This document shows, piece by piece, positions 17,413-26,902 of a stretch of 64,000 nucleotides of DNA; positions within the stretch are counted from its first letter, which is position 1, and every line of letters starts with the position of its first letter. This DNA comes from Paenarthrobacter nicotinovorans (GTDB taxonomy: Bacteria > Actinomycetota > Actinomycetes > Actinomycetales > Micrococcaceae). Location of the stretch: positions 248,001 to 312,000 of the forward strand of contig NZ_SZVS01000002.1 in the NCBI RefSeq assembly GCF_007670255.1. The letters run 5' to 3'. The notes below the pieces were generated by a model, which made no database searches, was not told where the DNA came from, and saw nothing but the letters and a program-made list of their open reading frames with translations. Made by a program: the position numbers and the translations under genes.

Positions 17413-18048
17413 TTACGGTGCCGCGTGCTCGCCGACCCATTGCACCAAAGGCCTCAGCACCTCCCAGCGGGCAGCGATTTCGTCCTTGGCCGCAGCAGTG
17501 GACAACCATTCCGGCTGCCCCACCGCCACCCCGGCCGAGAGTGACTTGTGCTTGAGCAACTCCGCCCTCGGATGGTCCTTGTCGAAACCGCGGGGAATGG
17601 TCTTCAACTTCTCGCCCTCAATCGCGAACCCTGCTTCCGCTACGGCGTCGATGATCTTTTGCAGCTCCTGACCACTCTCCGGAGCATCCACTGCTGCCCG
17701 GAAGCGGGCAAGCTGCGCCGGCGTGTGGGAATGGTAACCGCCGCCAATGAGGAGCCCGTCGGCGCTGATCTGCACGTAGTAGCCAACGCCTTCCCGGGTG
17801 GCAGCAAAGGCGCCCTGCGCGGTCTTATACGGCGACTTGTCCTGGGAGAACCTGATGTCCCGGTTGGGGCGGAAGATCTTTGCCGGCCCGAACCTGGGCT
17901 CCAACTCCGCAAGGAGAGCTGTCAGCGGCTCCCTGACCTCGGCGTCGTACGTGCTTTTATGCTCCAGCCACCACTCACGGTTGTTGTTCTCTTCAAGGTC
18001 CTCGTAGAAGCGGAAAGCGGCTGTCTGAATGCCTGTGAATGTGTCCAT
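17413..18048 (-). CDS. DUF2461 (TIGR02453-type) protein
   Basis: A 211-residue cytoplasmic protein. FYEDLEENNNREWWLEHK near residue 14, FRPNRDIRFSQDKSPYKT near 60 and YYVQISADGLLIGGGYH near 90 are the hallmarks of the DUF2461/TIGR02453 family. The function of the family is not established. The start lies just after TAGGATCCCTTC, which can serve as either a -10 box for a leaderless transcript or a weak ribosome binding site. It is convergent with the amino-acid permease. Confidence 0.9.
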   Translation of the reverse strand: MDTFTGIQTAAFRFYEDLEENNNREWWLEHKSTYDAEVREPLTALLAELEPRFGPAKIFRPNRDIRFSQDKSPYKTAQGAFAATREGVGYYVQISADGLLIGGGYHSHTPAQLARFRAAVDAPESGQELQKIIDAVAEAGFAIEGEKLKTIPRGFDKDHPRAELLKHKSLSAGVAVGQPEWLSTAAAKDEIAARWEVLRPLVQWVGEHAAP

Positions 18049-18123
18049 GAAGGGATCCTATGAATCCCCAGGACTGATCAGCCATAGGTAGAGCCTGCTA
18101 TGTGGAAAGAAGCGGCTATGTGG

Positions 18124-18172
18124 AAAAGCAAAAGAACACCCCGCCGCGGATGGATCCGCAGCGGGGTGTTCT
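18124..18172 (-). terminator. Terminator of the fur-katA operon
   Basis: On the minus strand, AGAACACCCCGC pairs with GCGGGGTGTTCT, with a second perfect stem (GCGGAT/ATCCGC) nested inside, followed by TTTTGCTTTT. It lies 14 bp after the katA stop. Confidence 0.85.
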
Positions 18173-18185
18173 GAAAGCCGAACGC

Positions 18186-19670
18186 TTAGAGCTTGTTGGC
18201 TGCTTCAGCGTCGGACGTGGTCTGGCCAGCGCCGAGGTTGGCGCGCAGCTTGGCGCCGAGTTCGGCGTCAACGTTGGTCCAGTACTGGATGGCGCGTTCC
18301 TTGATGTCGGCGTTCTTCACGCCGCCCACGGCACCGGTGATGGTTTCGAGGAAGCGTGCCTTGGCGGCCTCGTCGTAGACCTCGCGGTACAGGGTACCGG
18401 CCTGGCCGAAGTCGTCATCCTCAGCGTGCAGGGTGTGCGCGGAGAGGGTGAGCTCGCCGTCGTTCTCCCAGCCACCGGCGGGGGAAGCCGGCTCGACTGC
18501 TGCGGGGCCACCGACCGAGTTCGGTGCGTAGACCGGGGTGGACGGGGAGTTGAACAGGTAACGTCCCTGGCCATCCTGGCTGTAGTTGTTGACCTGGTTC
18601 TTCGGCTGGTTCACCGGGATCTGGGCGTGGTTGGTACCCACGCGGTAACGGTGTGCGTCGGCGTAGGAGAAGATGCGGGCCTGCAGCATCTTGTCCGGGG
18701 AAGCAGCGATGCCCGGCACGAAGTTCGACGGCGCGAAGGTGGCCTGCTCGATCTGCGCGAAGTAGTTCTCCGGGTTCTTGTTCAGCTCCATGGTGCCCAC
18801 GTGGATCAGCGGGTAGTCAGAGTGCGGCCACACCTTGGTGAGGTCGAACGGGTTGAAGCGGTACGTCTTGGCGTCCTCGTAAGGCATGACCTGGACGTGC
18901 AGTTCCCACGAGGGGAAGTTGCCGGCTTCGATGTTCTCGGAGAGGTCGCGGATGTAGAAGTCTGCATCCGAACCGGCCAGTGCTTCAGCCTGCTCACCGG
19001 TGATGGAGTTGACGCCCTGGTTGGACTTGAAGTGGTACTTGACCCAGAAACGCTCGCCGGCAGCGTTGATCCACTGGTAGGTGTGCGAGCCGTAGCCCTG
19101 CATTTCACGCCAGGAAGCCGGCAGGCCGCGGTCGCCCATGAGCCAGGTGACCTGGTGTGCGGACTCGGGGGAGAGGGTCCAGAAGTCCCACTGCATGTCA
19201 GCGTCGCGCAGGTGGGTACCCGGGAGGCGCTTCTGGGAGTGGATGAAGTCCGGGAACTTGATGCCGTCGCGGATGAAGAACACCGGGGTGTTGTTGCCCA
19301 CGAGGTCGTAGTTGCCCTCGGAGGTGTAGAACTTCACGGCGAAACCGCGGGGATCGCGCCACGTGTCGGGAGAACCGTTCTCGCCTGCAACGGAGGAGAA
19401 ACGGATCAGCATGTCCGTCTCGGCGCCCGGCTGAAGGAAAGCTGCCTTGGTGTAGGCGGAAACGTCGGAAGTGGTCTTGAACGTACCGAAAGCGCCGCCA
19501 CCCTTTGCGTGCACAACACGCTCCGGGACGCGCTCGCGGTTGAACTGTGCGAGCTTTTCCACCAGGTAGTGGTCGGTCAGGATGATGGCACCGTCAGCGC
19601 CGACGGACTTGGAGTGCGCGTCGGAAGTGACAGGGGCACCCGACTGTGTGGTCGAGATGTTCGCGGTCAT
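18186..19670 (-). CDS. katA: Monofunctional heme catalase
   Basis: A 494-residue small-subunit catalase that disproportionates hydrogen peroxide in the cytoplasm. The distal-site motif is [12 protein letters not shown] near 52 with the catalytic His, and the Asn lies in [19 protein letters not shown]. The proximal heme ligand is the Tyr of [15 protein letters not shown] near 335. AAGGAG precedes two consecutive ATG codons; I use the second, at 19670, for spacing. It follows fur by 14 bp in the same operon, so expression is set by the Fur/PerR-like regulator. Confidence 0.96.
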   Translation of the reverse strand: MTANISTTQSGAPVTSDAHSKSVGADGAIILTDHYLVEKLAQFNRERVPERVVHAKGGGAFGTFKTTSDVSAYTKAAFLQPGAETDMLIRFSSVAGENGSPDTWRDPRGFAVKFYTSEGNYDLVGNNTPVFFIRDGIKFPDFIHSQKRLPGTHLRDADMQWDFWTLSPESAHQVTWLMGDRGLPASWREMQGYGSHTYQWINAAGERFWVKYHFKSNQGVNSITGEQAEALAGSDADFYIRDLSENIEAGNFPSWELHVQVMPYEDAKTYRFNPFDLTKVWPHSDYPLIHVGTMELNKNPENYFAQIEQATFAPSNFVPGIAASPDKMLQARIFSYADAHRYRVGTNHAQIPVNQPKNQVNNYSQDGQGRYLFNSPSTPVYAPNSVGGPAAVEPASPAGGWENDGELTLSAHTLHAEDDDFGQAGTLYREVYDEAAKARFLETITGAVGGVKNADIKERAIQYWTNVDAELGAKLRANLGAGQTTSDAEAANKL

Positions 19671-19684
19671 CATTCTCCTTTTTC

Positions 19685-20164
19685 TTATTTCTGGGTTACG
19701 GAAGGTAGTACGGGAAGCTGTTGTTTGGCCTGGCAATCCTGGCAGATGCCCTGATAGAGGACGTCTGCGATCTGGATGGTCATGGGCTTGGAATTTTCAT
19801 TCCAGTGCGGAGTGAGGCACGGTGCGTGTCCCACTGCGCAGTCCACGTCCTCCACCTTGCCGCAGCTGATGCAGACGGCGTGGTGGTGGTTGTCGCCAAC
19901 CCGGGTTTCATAGAGCGCCGGGGAGTGCGGGGGCTCGAAGCGGCGCAGCATCTGCAGGTCCGTGAGGTCGCTGAGAACCACATAAACAGACTGCGCCGTC
20001 AGTTCGGGAAGTTCTTCGCGGGCAGCGGCAAGGATGCCTTCTGCCGGGGAATGCGGATGGTGCTGGACCGCGGCGAGCACTGCAAGCCGCTGTTTGGTCA
20101 CACGGCGGCCATGGGCATGCAGGGCCGCCGCCCATGCTTGCTGCTCAGCTGTGTGATCCGTCAT
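19685..20164 (-). CDS. Fur-family regulator (PerR/FurA-like)
   Basis: A 159-residue metal-dependent repressor. The winged-helix part contains [20 protein letters not shown] and [19 protein letters not shown]; the dimerisation part has [21 protein letters not shown] and GICQDCQ, supplying the His metal site and four structural-zinc cysteines. The position directly before katA suggests peroxide-sensing control like PerR or mycobacterial FurA. The start at 20164 is preferred because TTTGAA lies 7 nt upstream after a TTGTGA-N17 spacing; an ATG at 20176 is the alternative. Confidence 0.92.
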   Translation of the reverse strand: MTDHTAEQQAWAAALHAHGRRVTKQRLAVLAAVQHHPHSPAEGILAAAREELPELTAQSVYVVLSDLTDLQMLRRFEPPHSPALYETRVGDNHHHAVCISCGKVEDVDCAVGHAPCLTPHWNENSKPMTIQIADVLYQGICQDCQAKQQLPVLPSVTQK

Positions 20165-20178
20165 GCATCCATTCAAAC

Positions 20179-20194
20179 ACTTATTTTGATAAGT
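20179..20194. promoter_or_regulatory. Fur/PerR-like operator upstream of fur-katA
   Basis: ACTTAT-TTTG-ATAAGT is a perfect 6-4-6 dyad placed just before the fur start, inside the spacer of the proposed leftward promoter. It resembles the TTAT..ATAA core of PerR/FurA boxes. Autoregulation is inferred. Confidence 0.65.
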
Positions 20195-20971
20195 TCACAA
20201 TAAGGCGAGGCTAACTTCCGGTGAACGTAATAATTCCAGGAGCGGATTCACGTCTTCCGCCGCGGACCTACCCAGCGCGTGGATCCGCAGCGGTGTCTGC
20301 GGTGCTGGTGATTCGAGCGCCAGACAACTGAAGCCGCTGATGCCGGCGGACAGCGGTAATGCACGCAGCGACGCGGCGACGGCGAGGAGATCAGCCGGCC
20401 TGAATTCACGGATCGACGCGGCACCTCCCACGGGTTCGAGCACCGTGTGGCGGGGTCCCGCCGCAACAGTTCGCACCATTGGGGTCGGTTCAAGGAGAGG
20501 TACGACGGCGGCCTCCGCCGCATGTTCGACGGTCCGGTCCGCTGTGGGTCGCTCGCTCCGGAGGGCCTCGCGTATCACTTTGTCGGTCACCTCGAGGCCG
20601 GACTCCGGCAGCACCGCCCGACGGTGGGCAGGCAGCGAAAGCTGCTGTCCCGGCGTCGTGGTTTCCCCAGCCCAACGACCGAAAAGGTGGAACGTCGGCG
20701 TTGAGGACTCAGCCACCGGTTCACCCAGCCCGGCTCCCAAGGGGTGCCACTGGTAGGCGAACATGACGGCGCACTGACTGGCTCCGAGAACCTTCGCAAG
20801 GGCTGTCCGCGCCAGCTGGTGGCAGAGCAGCCAGTCCGCTGCTGACGGGAGCGCGAAGTCGATGGAGGGATCGGACAATCGGATCACTACGTGTCCGGCA
20901 GTGAGGGGGTGGCGTGGCCGGGCGATCTCCCAAAAGTCCGAACGGTACAGCAAACGTCGCGACATGACCAT
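20195..20971 (-). CDS. HIT-like protein of unknown function
   Basis: A 258-residue protein with no signal peptide. The segment RPRHPLTAGHVVIRLSDP near residue 18 resembles the first part of HIT/galT-fold nucleotidyl proteins, and STPTFHLFGRW near 90 sits where the HxHxH signature would be, but only one His remains there. The C-terminal 120 residues show no motif I know. Assignment to the HIT-like fold is therefore tentative. ATG 20971 is well supported by AAGGAG five nt upstream. It is divergent from the MFS exporter and its stop lies at the edge of the fur operator. Confidence 0.6.
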   Translation of the reverse strand: MVMSRRLLYRSDFWEIARPRHPLTAGHVVIRLSDPSIDFALPSAADWLLCHQLARTALAKVLGASQCAVMFAYQWHPLGAGLGEPVAESSTPTFHLFGRWAGETTTPGQQLSLPAHRRAVLPESGLEVTDKVIREALRSERPTADRTVEHAAEAAVVPLLEPTPMVRTVAAGPRHTVLEPVGGAASIREFRPADLLAVAASLRALPLSAGISGFSCLALESPAPQTPLRIHALGRSAAEDVNPLLELLRSPEVSLALL

Positions 20972-20982
20972 GTCAACTCCTT

Positions 20983-21022
20983 CCCCGGGGTGAGCCTACC
21001 AAGCCCCGGGGCTGGTTAGGGT
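20983..21022. promoter_or_regulatory. Twin CCCCGGGG boxes and -10 in a divergent promoter region
   Basis: Two identical palindromic octamers, CCCCGGGG at 20983-20990 and 21004-21011, are spaced 21 bp centre to centre, i.e. two helical turns. TAGGGT at 21017-21022 lies 6 nt before the GTG of the MFS gene and can be its leaderless -10. A bound regulator is a guess. Confidence 0.35.
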
Positions 21023-21028
21023 TGGACG

Positions 21029-22300
21029 GTGGCAAAACTACTGGCAGACATCACTCCGCTCAGGGAGAGTCCTGCTTTTCGCCGGCTCTGGCTGGGGGCA
21101 TCCGTCGCTGCCATCGGGACCCAACTGACCCTCGTGGCCGTCAGCCTGGAGGTCTACCGGCTGACCCAGGAAAGCCTTTACGTAGGACTGCTTGGCATCT
21201 TCGCGCTGGTTCCGTTGGTGATTGCAGGTCTCTACGGCGGCTCCATCTCCGATGCCTACGATCGGCGGAAAGTGGCCCTGATTGCCTCCCTGGTCCTTTG
21301 GTTGACCACGGCCGGGCTGGCTTTGCAGGCATGGCTGGAGATTGGCAATATCTGGGTGCTCTACGCGCTGGTGGCCATCCAAAGCGGCGCGCAGGGCATC
21401 AACGGTCCGGCAAGAAGCGCGATTATTCCGCTCCTGGTCCGCAAGGACCTGCTGCCGGCTGCCAATGCCCTGAACATGCTGACATTCGGTCTTTCGATGA
21501 CCGCGGGACCCCTGTTGGCCGGCGTGCTCGTGGCCACCATCGGCTTCGGGTGGACCTACACCATCGACGTCATCAGCTTTACCTTTGCGCTGTGGGGGCT
21601 CTTCAAGCTCCCGCCACTGCCACCCTCCAAGGACGCTGTACGGCCGGGGTTCCGTTCAGTGGTGGAGGGGTTCCGCTTCCTGGGCGGGCGGCCGAATGTC
21701 CGCATGACCTTCGTGATCGACCTGATCGCCATGATCTGCGCACAACCCAGGGCGCTGATGCCGGCTATTGGTGCTGTGATGATCGGGGGAGGCGAAACCA
21801 CTGTCGGCGTGCTGCTTGCGTCCACGGCAGTGGGGGCGTTCCTTGCCGGCCTGTTCTCAGGGCCGTTGGGCAGGGTACGCCGGCAGGGCAGTGCCGTCGT
21901 GTGGTCGGTCATGGGCTGGGGTGCCTCGATTGCCGGCTTTGGCCTGGTGGTGCTCCTGGCTGGAGACTCCGGACGCAACGGAACCACACCCTGGCTGATA
22001 CCGGCGGCGCTCTGCTGTGCGCTCGCCGGCATTTCCGATTCCGTGAGTGCTGTCTTCCGTACCACCATCCTCCAGGCCGCCACTCCCGACCATTTGCGCG
22101 GGCGGCTGCAAGGGGTGTTCATTGTGGTGGTCGCGGGCGGGCCACGGGTGGGGGACATGCTTGCCGGTGGAGTGACGAAGTTCCTCAGCGAGGGCGGCGT
22201 GCTGCTGCTTGGCGGCGTTCTGTGCATCGTGCTGGCGTGGCTGGCCTCGCGCATCCAACCCGGGTTCGTCGCCTACGATTCGAAGCACCCGGTGCCGTAA
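21029..22300 (+). CDS. MFS transporter, EntS-like
   Basis: A 423-residue major-facilitator protein with about twelve hydrophobic segments. The loop motif GGSISDAYDRRKV between segments 2 and 3, and INGPARSAIIPLLVRKDLLPAANAL near 120, are typical of the EntS group of exporters (DHA3-like), some of which export siderophores. Whether this one does is unknown; no siderophore synthesis genes are in the window. GTG 21029 has no ribosome binding site but a TAGGGT 6 nt upstream, suggesting a leaderless transcript. Confidence 0.88.
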   Translation: MAKLLADITPLRESPAFRRLWLGASVAAIGTQLTLVAVSLEVYRLTQESLYVGLLGIFALVPLVIAGLYGGSISDAYDRRKVALIASLVLWLTTAGLALQAWLEIGNIWVLYALVAIQSGAQGINGPARSAIIPLLVRKDLLPAANALNMLTFGLSMTAGPLLAGVLVATIGFGWTYTIDVISFTFALWGLFKLPPLPPSKDAVRPGFRSVVEGFRFLGGRPNVRMTFVIDLIAMICAQPRALMPAIGAVMIGGGETTVGVLLASTAVGAFLAGLFSGPLGRVRRQGSAVVWSVMGWGASIAGFGLVVLLAGDSGRNGTTPWLIPAALCCALAGISDSVSAVFRTTILQAATPDHLRGRLQGVFIVVVAGGPRVGDMLAGGVTKFLSEGGVLLLGGVLCIVLAWLASRIQPGFVAYDSKHPVP

Positions 22301-22409
22301 CCGCCGTTGCCTTAGACGCCGGTGCCGTAGGCGCCGGAACAGGGCGGACGACGTCGACGTTTAAGCTAAAGAACCCCCGCAAGAGGCGAAGAAAGAGGAC
22401 GAAGGAAAC

Positions 22410-23279
22410 GTGCACAAACACAACAATGGACTCAAAACCGCGGCGCTGTTCGGCGTGCTGTGGGCGGTGTTGTTGGGTTTGGGTGCCATCATCGCCTCAG
22501 GAACCCGCAGCACCGCCCCCATATGGATCATGGCCTTGATCGGCGTCGGTACAACTGCCTATGGCTACTGGAACAGCGACAAAATCGCCATCCGCTCCAT
22601 GGCCGCATACCCCGTGACCGAGGCCCAAGCGCCGCAGCTGTACCAGATCGTCCGGGAGCTGTCCGTCCGGGCCAACAAGCCCATGCCGCGGATCTACCTG
22701 TCACCTACCATGACGCCCAACGCCTTCGCTACCGGTCGCAATCCGAAGAACGCCGCCGTGTGCTGCACGGAGGGAATCCTGCACCTTCTGGACGCACGGG
22801 AACTCCGGGGTGTGCTGGGCCATGAGCTGATGCACGTGTACAACCGCGACATCCTCACGTCCTCGGTGGCTGCTGCCGTGGCCGGCGTGATCACCTCGGT
22901 TGGCCAAATGCTCCTGATCTTTGGCGGTGGCGACCGGCGCAACGCAAACCCCCTTGCGACGATCGCCATGGCGCTGCTGGCACCCTTTGCGGCCTCACTC
23001 ATCCAGATGGCGATCTCCCGCACCCGCGAGTTCGACGCGGATGAGGACGGTGCCGAGCTCACTGGCGATCCCCTGGCATTGGCCTCGGCCCTGCGCAAGA
23101 TCGAGTCCGGGGTGAGCCAGTTGCCACTTCCCCAGGACCAGCGCTTGGTCAATGCCTCGCACCTCATGATCGCCAACCCTTTCAGGGGCGGCGGCATGCG
23201 GCGCATGTTCTCCACCCACCCGCCCATGAAGGAACGGATCAGCCGGCTGGAAAGGATGGCGGGGCGGCCGCTCTCCTAG
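22410..23279 (+). CDS. htpX: M48 family membrane zinc protease HtpX
   Basis: A 289-residue membrane metalloprotease involved in quality control of membrane proteins. Two N-terminal hydrophobic segments are followed by the zinc-binding LGHELMHVYNRDILTSS near residue 140, two further hydrophobic segments, and the third ligand region TREFDADEDGAELTGDP near 205. The C-terminal FSTHPPMKERISRLE is also typical. GTG 22410 follows GAAGGAAA. It is convergent with the efe operon. Confidence 0.95.
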   Translation: MHKHNNGLKTAALFGVLWAVLLGLGAIIASGTRSTAPIWIMALIGVGTTAYGYWNSDKIAIRSMAAYPVTEAQAPQLYQIVRELSVRANKPMPRIYLSPTMTPNAFATGRNPKNAAVCCTEGILHLLDARELRGVLGHELMHVYNRDILTSSVAAAVAGVITSVGQMLLIFGGGDRRNANPLATIAMALLAPFAASLIQMAISRTREFDADEDGAELTGDPLALASALRKIESGVSQLPLPQDQRLVNASHLMIANPFRGGGMRRMFSTHPPMKERISRLERMAGRPLS

Positions 23280-23298
23280 GGACGCAACACGTTGTGGA

Positions 23299-23336
23299 CC
23301 CGCAGATCCGTTGTTGGCCAACGACGGAAAAGCGGG
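23299..23336. terminator. Bidirectional hairpin between htpX and efeB
   Basis: A near-perfect 20-bp palindrome (23308-23327, CCGTTGTTGG/CCAACGACGG) is enclosed by CCCGC and GCGGG arms. It separates convergent genes. Confidence 0.55.
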
Positions 23337-23355
23337 CCCGCAACGGAAGAGGGCT

Positions 23356-24762
23356 TTAGCTGAACAGCCCTTCGCCGATGTACCCGCCCTGCTGCACGCC
23401 CGGTGGCACGGCGAAGAGGCCGGACCCTGTGTGCTTGAGGTACTCCACGGACAAGGTGTCGCCCTTGGCCAAGGCCAGCTGCATGGGGACATAGTGGGTT
23501 CGCGGATCCTTGACGAACGCGATGAAGAACAGGCCGGCATCCAAGTGCCCGAGTCCGTCCGAGCCGTCGGTGAAGTTGTAGCCGCGGCGCAGCATGCGGA
23601 CGCCGTTGTTCTGGTCCGGATGTGCCAGGCGTATGTGTGAATCCATGGGGATCAACGGCTCGCCATTGCGTCCGGCCATGGCAAAGTCCGGCGTGCTGAA
23701 CTCGTCTCCTCCCGACAGGGGAGCCCCCGCGCCCTTGGTGCGTCCGATCAGCCCTTCCTGCTCCCGCAGCGAGGTACGGTCCCAGATTTCAATGTGCATC
23801 TGGATTCGGCGCGCCACCAGGTAACTGCCACCGGCCATCCACTGCTCGGCCGCGGGGCCACCGCCCGCCACCCAGACGTGCTCGTCGAGGAGGGCGTTGT
23901 CCTCGACTTTGAGGTTGTTGGTGCCGTCCTTGAAACCGAACAGGTTGCGGGGCGTCACCTGGGCGCGGGAGGTCGAGGAAGTGCGGCCGAACCCGAGCTG
24001 CGACCACCGTACCCGGACCTTTCCGAATCCGATCCTCGCCAGGTTGCGGATTGCGTGGACGGCCACCTGTGGATCATCCGCGCAGGCCTGGACCACGAGG
24101 TCACCGCCAGTGCGGCCCGGCTGCAGGTCATCGCCTGGGAAGTGGGGAAGGTCGATCAGGGCGGTCGGACGCCGCCCTTCCAGACCGAACCGGACTTTGC
24201 CATCCTTCTCAAACAAGCCTGCGCCAAAGCCAAACGTCAGGGTCAGCTTGGAAGCTGCCAGATCCAAGGCCTCGCCGGTGTCTTCTGGCGGGGCGTCGTA
24301 CGGGCCATCGACGGCGCCGGTCTTGCCGGTTGGATTGCCGGCAGTCATCGCCTGGGCCGCTGCGGTCCAGTCCTTGAGGAGCTTGATCAGTTCCTTGCGG
24401 TCCTCGGTGGTCACATCGAACGCGGCCATGTGCAGACGGTCCTGGGCAGGCGTCGTGATGCCCGCCTGGTGATCGCCAAAGAACGGAACCACGGCGTCCC
24501 CGGCGGCAGGCACTGAGGGTGATGCCGCCGTCGCCACCGCGTCATGACCCAGGAAGCCTGCGGCGAGTCCTGCCACAGCTCCGGCGCCGCCCACGCCAGC
24601 GAGGGAGAGTAGGCCCCGGCGCGACATCCGTGCAGCGCCGGTAGCAGCGGCAGCCGCCGTACCGCCGTCGGACGCCTTTTGGGACTTTACGACGTCGGCC
24701 GGCTCACCGGAACGCCCGACGTCGGCCGGCTCACCCGTGTGGCCGAAAGGGCAGCCGCTCAC
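23356..24762 (-). CDS. efeB: Tat-exported DyP-type peroxidase / deferrochelatase EfeB
   Basis: A 468-residue heme peroxidase of the EfeUOB iron uptake system. The twin-arginine signal SRRGLLSLAG begins near residue 47 after an unusually long polar N-terminus. The DyP signature GFKDGTNN near 305 supplies the distal Asp, and the proximal His lies in PMDSHIRLAHP. It works outside the membrane, oxidising ferrous iron or handling heme to supply ferric iron to the permease. GTG 24762 overlaps the efeO stop by 4 bp (GTGA). The N-terminal 46 residues contain a repeated GEPADV, odd for the family. Confidence 0.95.
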   Translation of the reverse strand: MSGCPFGHTGEPADVGRSGEPADVVKSQKASDGGTAAAAATGAARMSRRGLLSLAGVGGAGAVAGLAAGFLGHDAVATAASPSVPAAGDAVVPFFGDHQAGITTPAQDRLHMAAFDVTTEDRKELIKLLKDWTAAAQAMTAGNPTGKTGAVDGPYDAPPEDTGEALDLAASKLTLTFGFGAGLFEKDGKVRFGLEGRRPTALIDLPHFPGDDLQPGRTGGDLVVQACADDPQVAVHAIRNLARIGFGKVRVRWSQLGFGRTSSTSRAQVTPRNLFGFKDGTNNLKVEDNALLDEHVWVAGGGPAAEQWMAGGSYLVARRIQMHIEIWDRTSLREQEGLIGRTKGAGAPLSGGDEFSTPDFAMAGRNGEPLIPMDSHIRLAHPDQNNGVRMLRRGYNFTDGSDGLGHLDAGLFFIAFVKDPRTHYVPMQLALAKGDTLSVEYLKHTGSGLFAVPPGVQQGGYIGEGLFS

Positions 24763-25931
24763 AGCACCACGGCTGAGGTGAGCTTGGAGAGGGGCTCACC
24801 CAGCGAGTCGACCAGCGATGCCAGGGCCTGCACCTGCTCCGGGCTGAGCTCGTTGTAGAAGGCGAAGCCATCGCCCTTTGCGTGCTTCTTCAATTCGGCC
24901 TGCAGCGCAGTGAACTTTTCATCCAGGGACTTGGAGAGCTCTGCGTCCTTCTGTTCCAGGGCCGGCTTCAGGCTTTCGAATGCGATGCGGGCGCCGTCAA
25001 CGTTGGCCTGGAAGTCCCAGAGGTCGGTGTGGGACCAGATCTCTTCTTCGCCCGTGACCTTGCCGGTGGCAACCTCGTCCAGGAGTTCCTTGGCGCCGTT
25101 GCCTAGTTTGTCCGCCGTTAGTTCCACGGTGCGGGTGCGTGTGGCGAGGTCTTCGGTGTCGGCAACGAGTTGCGTGGAGATGGCGGTGCGCTCCGCGGCG
25201 GTCATCGCTGTGTAGCCTGCAGGCGGGAAGAGGTCCTTTTCTGCGCGGTGCCAGCCGGTCCATTCCTGGCCGGGCTCAAGGTCTGCTTCGCGGGCATCCA
25301 GCTTGGGGTCGAGGTCGCCGAAGGACTCCGCCACGGGTTCGATCCGTTCCCAGTGCATGCGGGTGGCCGCGTAGAGCTCGCGGGCCTTGGCTGCATCACC
25401 GGCGGCGAAGGCTTCTGCGAAGGCCTTGGTGCCGGTGACAAGCTGTTCGGTCTGATCCTTGACGTAGGCGGCGTACTGCTGGGTTCCAGTGTCCACCAGT
25501 TTCTGCAGATCGGCGTCCACGCTGGGCTTGTTGCCGGATTCCTTGACCTCGAAGGAGGCACGGATGCCGTCGCCTTGCATGCCGGGCTTGCACGCCGTGG
25601 TGTATTTACCGGCGGGAGCGGTGACTACCAGGTTGCGGGAGATTCCCGGGCCGATGTTCTCCACTTCGCCGATGATCCGCAGCCCGTCTTCGGCCAGCAA
25701 GTAGAACTCGGTGACTTCGGTGCCCTCGTTCTTCACCGCGAAGGTGAGATTGCCGCTCGATGCGGAGGTGGTGGACACCTTGCACTCGTTGGCCGTGCTG
25801 CTGACCTGGATGGGACCGTCCGTTGCGGCCGTGGTCTTCGCGTTGTCAGTGCACGCTGAGAGGACCAGCGGCACTGCTGCTGCGGCGCCAATCACGGCAA
25901 GTGTTCTGCGGAGCTTGGGTGAAGCGGGCAT
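24759..25931 (-). CDS. efeO: Iron uptake lipoprotein EfeO (cupredoxin + M75 domain)
   Basis: A 390-residue extracytoplasmic component of EfeUOB. The signal ends with lipobox VLSAC at about residue 26, so here it is a lipoprotein. Residues about 35-130 form a cupredoxin-like domain, and the rest is the M75 imelysin-type domain with RMHWERIEPVAESFGDLD near 195 (metal-binding HxxE). ATG 25931 is chosen because AAAGGA precedes it and the lipoprotein signal begins there; the longer frame upstream is low-complexity and Pro-rich. It lies between efeU and efeB. Confidence 0.95.
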   Translation of the reverse strand: MPASPKLRRTLAVIGAAAAVPLVLSACTDNAKTTAATDGPIQVSSTANECKVSTTSASSGNLTFAVKNEGTEVTEFYLLAEDGLRIIGEVENIGPGISRNLVVTAPAGKYTTACKPGMQGDGIRASFEVKESGNKPSVDADLQKLVDTGTQQYAAYVKDQTEQLVTGTKAFAEAFAAGDAAKARELYAATRMHWERIEPVAESFGDLDPKLDAREADLEPGQEWTGWHRAEKDLFPPAGYTAMTAAERTAISTQLVADTEDLATRTRTVELTADKLGNGAKELLDEVATGKVTGEEEIWSHTDLWDFQANVDGARIAFESLKPALEQKDAELSKSLDEKFTALQAELKKHAKGDGFAFYNELSPEQVQALASLVDSLGEPLSKLTSAVVL

Positions 25932-25995
25932 GGGGAATCCTTTGTCTATCGGTGGCGCGTGAGGGGAGGGTCCGGGTGGGACCAGGCAGGGTGTC

Positions 25996-26850
25996 TTAGG
26001 ACTGGGCAGCGATGGCCGGAGCCGGGACGGCGCTGGTGGCCTTCGGCCGGGACGAACGGTTGGCCCGGATGTACAGGAACAGCACCGGGGCCACATACAG
26101 CAGCCAGGCTGCCGCTTCCAGCCACGTGGTCGCGGGGGAGAAGTTCAGGGTGCCTTTGAGCAGCGTGCCATACCAGGACGACGGCGGGATGGCGGCTGAG
26201 ACGTCGAAGGCCAGGTTGTGGAGGCCCGGGAGGATGCCGGCTTCCTGTAGGTCATGGACCCCATAGGCCAGCACTCCGCCCGCGATGATGATCAGGCCTA
26301 CGCCGGTCCAGGTGAAGAAGCGGCCCAGGTTCACCTTGAGGACTCCCCGGTGCAGCAGATAGCCCAAGCCGGCGGCGGCCACCAGTCCGAGCAGAGCCCC
26401 GAGGAGCGGCAGGGTGGTTTCTCCCGTGGCTTGGGCTGCAGCCCAGATGAACAGCGCGGTTTCGAGTCCTTCGCGGCCCACGGCCAGTGCCGCCACGAGC
26501 GCAAGGCCCCAGGCGGCGCCGTCGGCCGCTTTGTCCACCTGCGAGCGGAGTTCGCCGCCGAGGCTGCGCGCGGTGCGGGCCATCCAGAAGACCATCCACG
26601 TCACCAAGGCCACGGCAACGATTGACAGTCCGCCGCCAATGGCTTCCTGCGCCTCGAACGTCAGGCCCCGCGGGCCGAAAGTCAGCAGGGCGCCGAAGCC
26701 GAAGGAGATGGCAATGGCTGCGCCCACCCCTGCCCAGAGGCGCGGAATGAGGTGCCGCCGCCCGGTCTTGATGAGATAAGCCATCAGCAGGACCACGATC
26801 AGGGAGGCCTCGAGGCCTTCGCGCAGGCCGATCAGGAAGTTGGCGGTCAT
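25996..26850 (-). CDS. efeU: Ferrous/ferric iron permease EfeU (FTR1 family)
   Basis: A 284-residue inner-membrane iron permease with seven hydrophobic segments. Both diagnostic REGLE motifs are present: REGLEASL near residue 10 and REGLETALF near 128. It starts the efeUOB operon, and no disruption of the frame is visible. An IdeR-type box 31 bp upstream points to iron repression. The C-terminal tail is polar and cytoplasmic. Confidence 0.96.
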   Translation of the reverse strand: MTANFLIGLREGLEASLIVVLLMAYLIKTGRRHLIPRLWAGVGAAIAISFGFGALLTFGPRGLTFEAQEAIGGGLSIVAVALVTWMVFWMARTARSLGGELRSQVDKAADGAAWGLALVAALAVGREGLETALFIWAAAQATGETTLPLLGALLGLVAAAGLGYLLHRGVLKVNLGRFFTWTGVGLIIIAGGVLAYGVHDLQEAGILPGLHNLAFDVSAAIPPSSWYGTLLKGTLNFSPATTWLEAAAWLLYVAPVLFLYIRANRSSRPKATSAVPAPAIAAQS

Positions 26851-26881
26851 GTCGGAGTGTTCTTTCGCTAAGGGAGCCGTA

Positions 26882-26897
26882 CTTAGGCTCGCCTAAG
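26882..26897. promoter_or_regulatory. IdeR/DtxR-type iron box before efeU
   Basis: CTTAGGC-TC-GCCTAAG is a perfect 7-2-7 dyad matching the TTAGG...CCTAA core of the DtxR/IdeR consensus. It lies just downstream of the predicted -10, where a bound repressor would block initiation. Confidence 0.8.
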
Positions 26898-26902
26898 GAA
26901 GA

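Noticed and set aside
18102..19754. Long open frame on the plus strand opposite katA
   Set aside because: High-GC antisense shadow of a clear catalase gene; no motif or ribosome binding site.
20199..20215. TAAGGCGAGGCTAAC, resembling half of an IdeR/DtxR box near fur-katA
   Set aside because: It lies within the last codons of the HIT-like gene, is not a good dyad, and no promoter fits around it. The real iron box is the perfect dyad before efeU.
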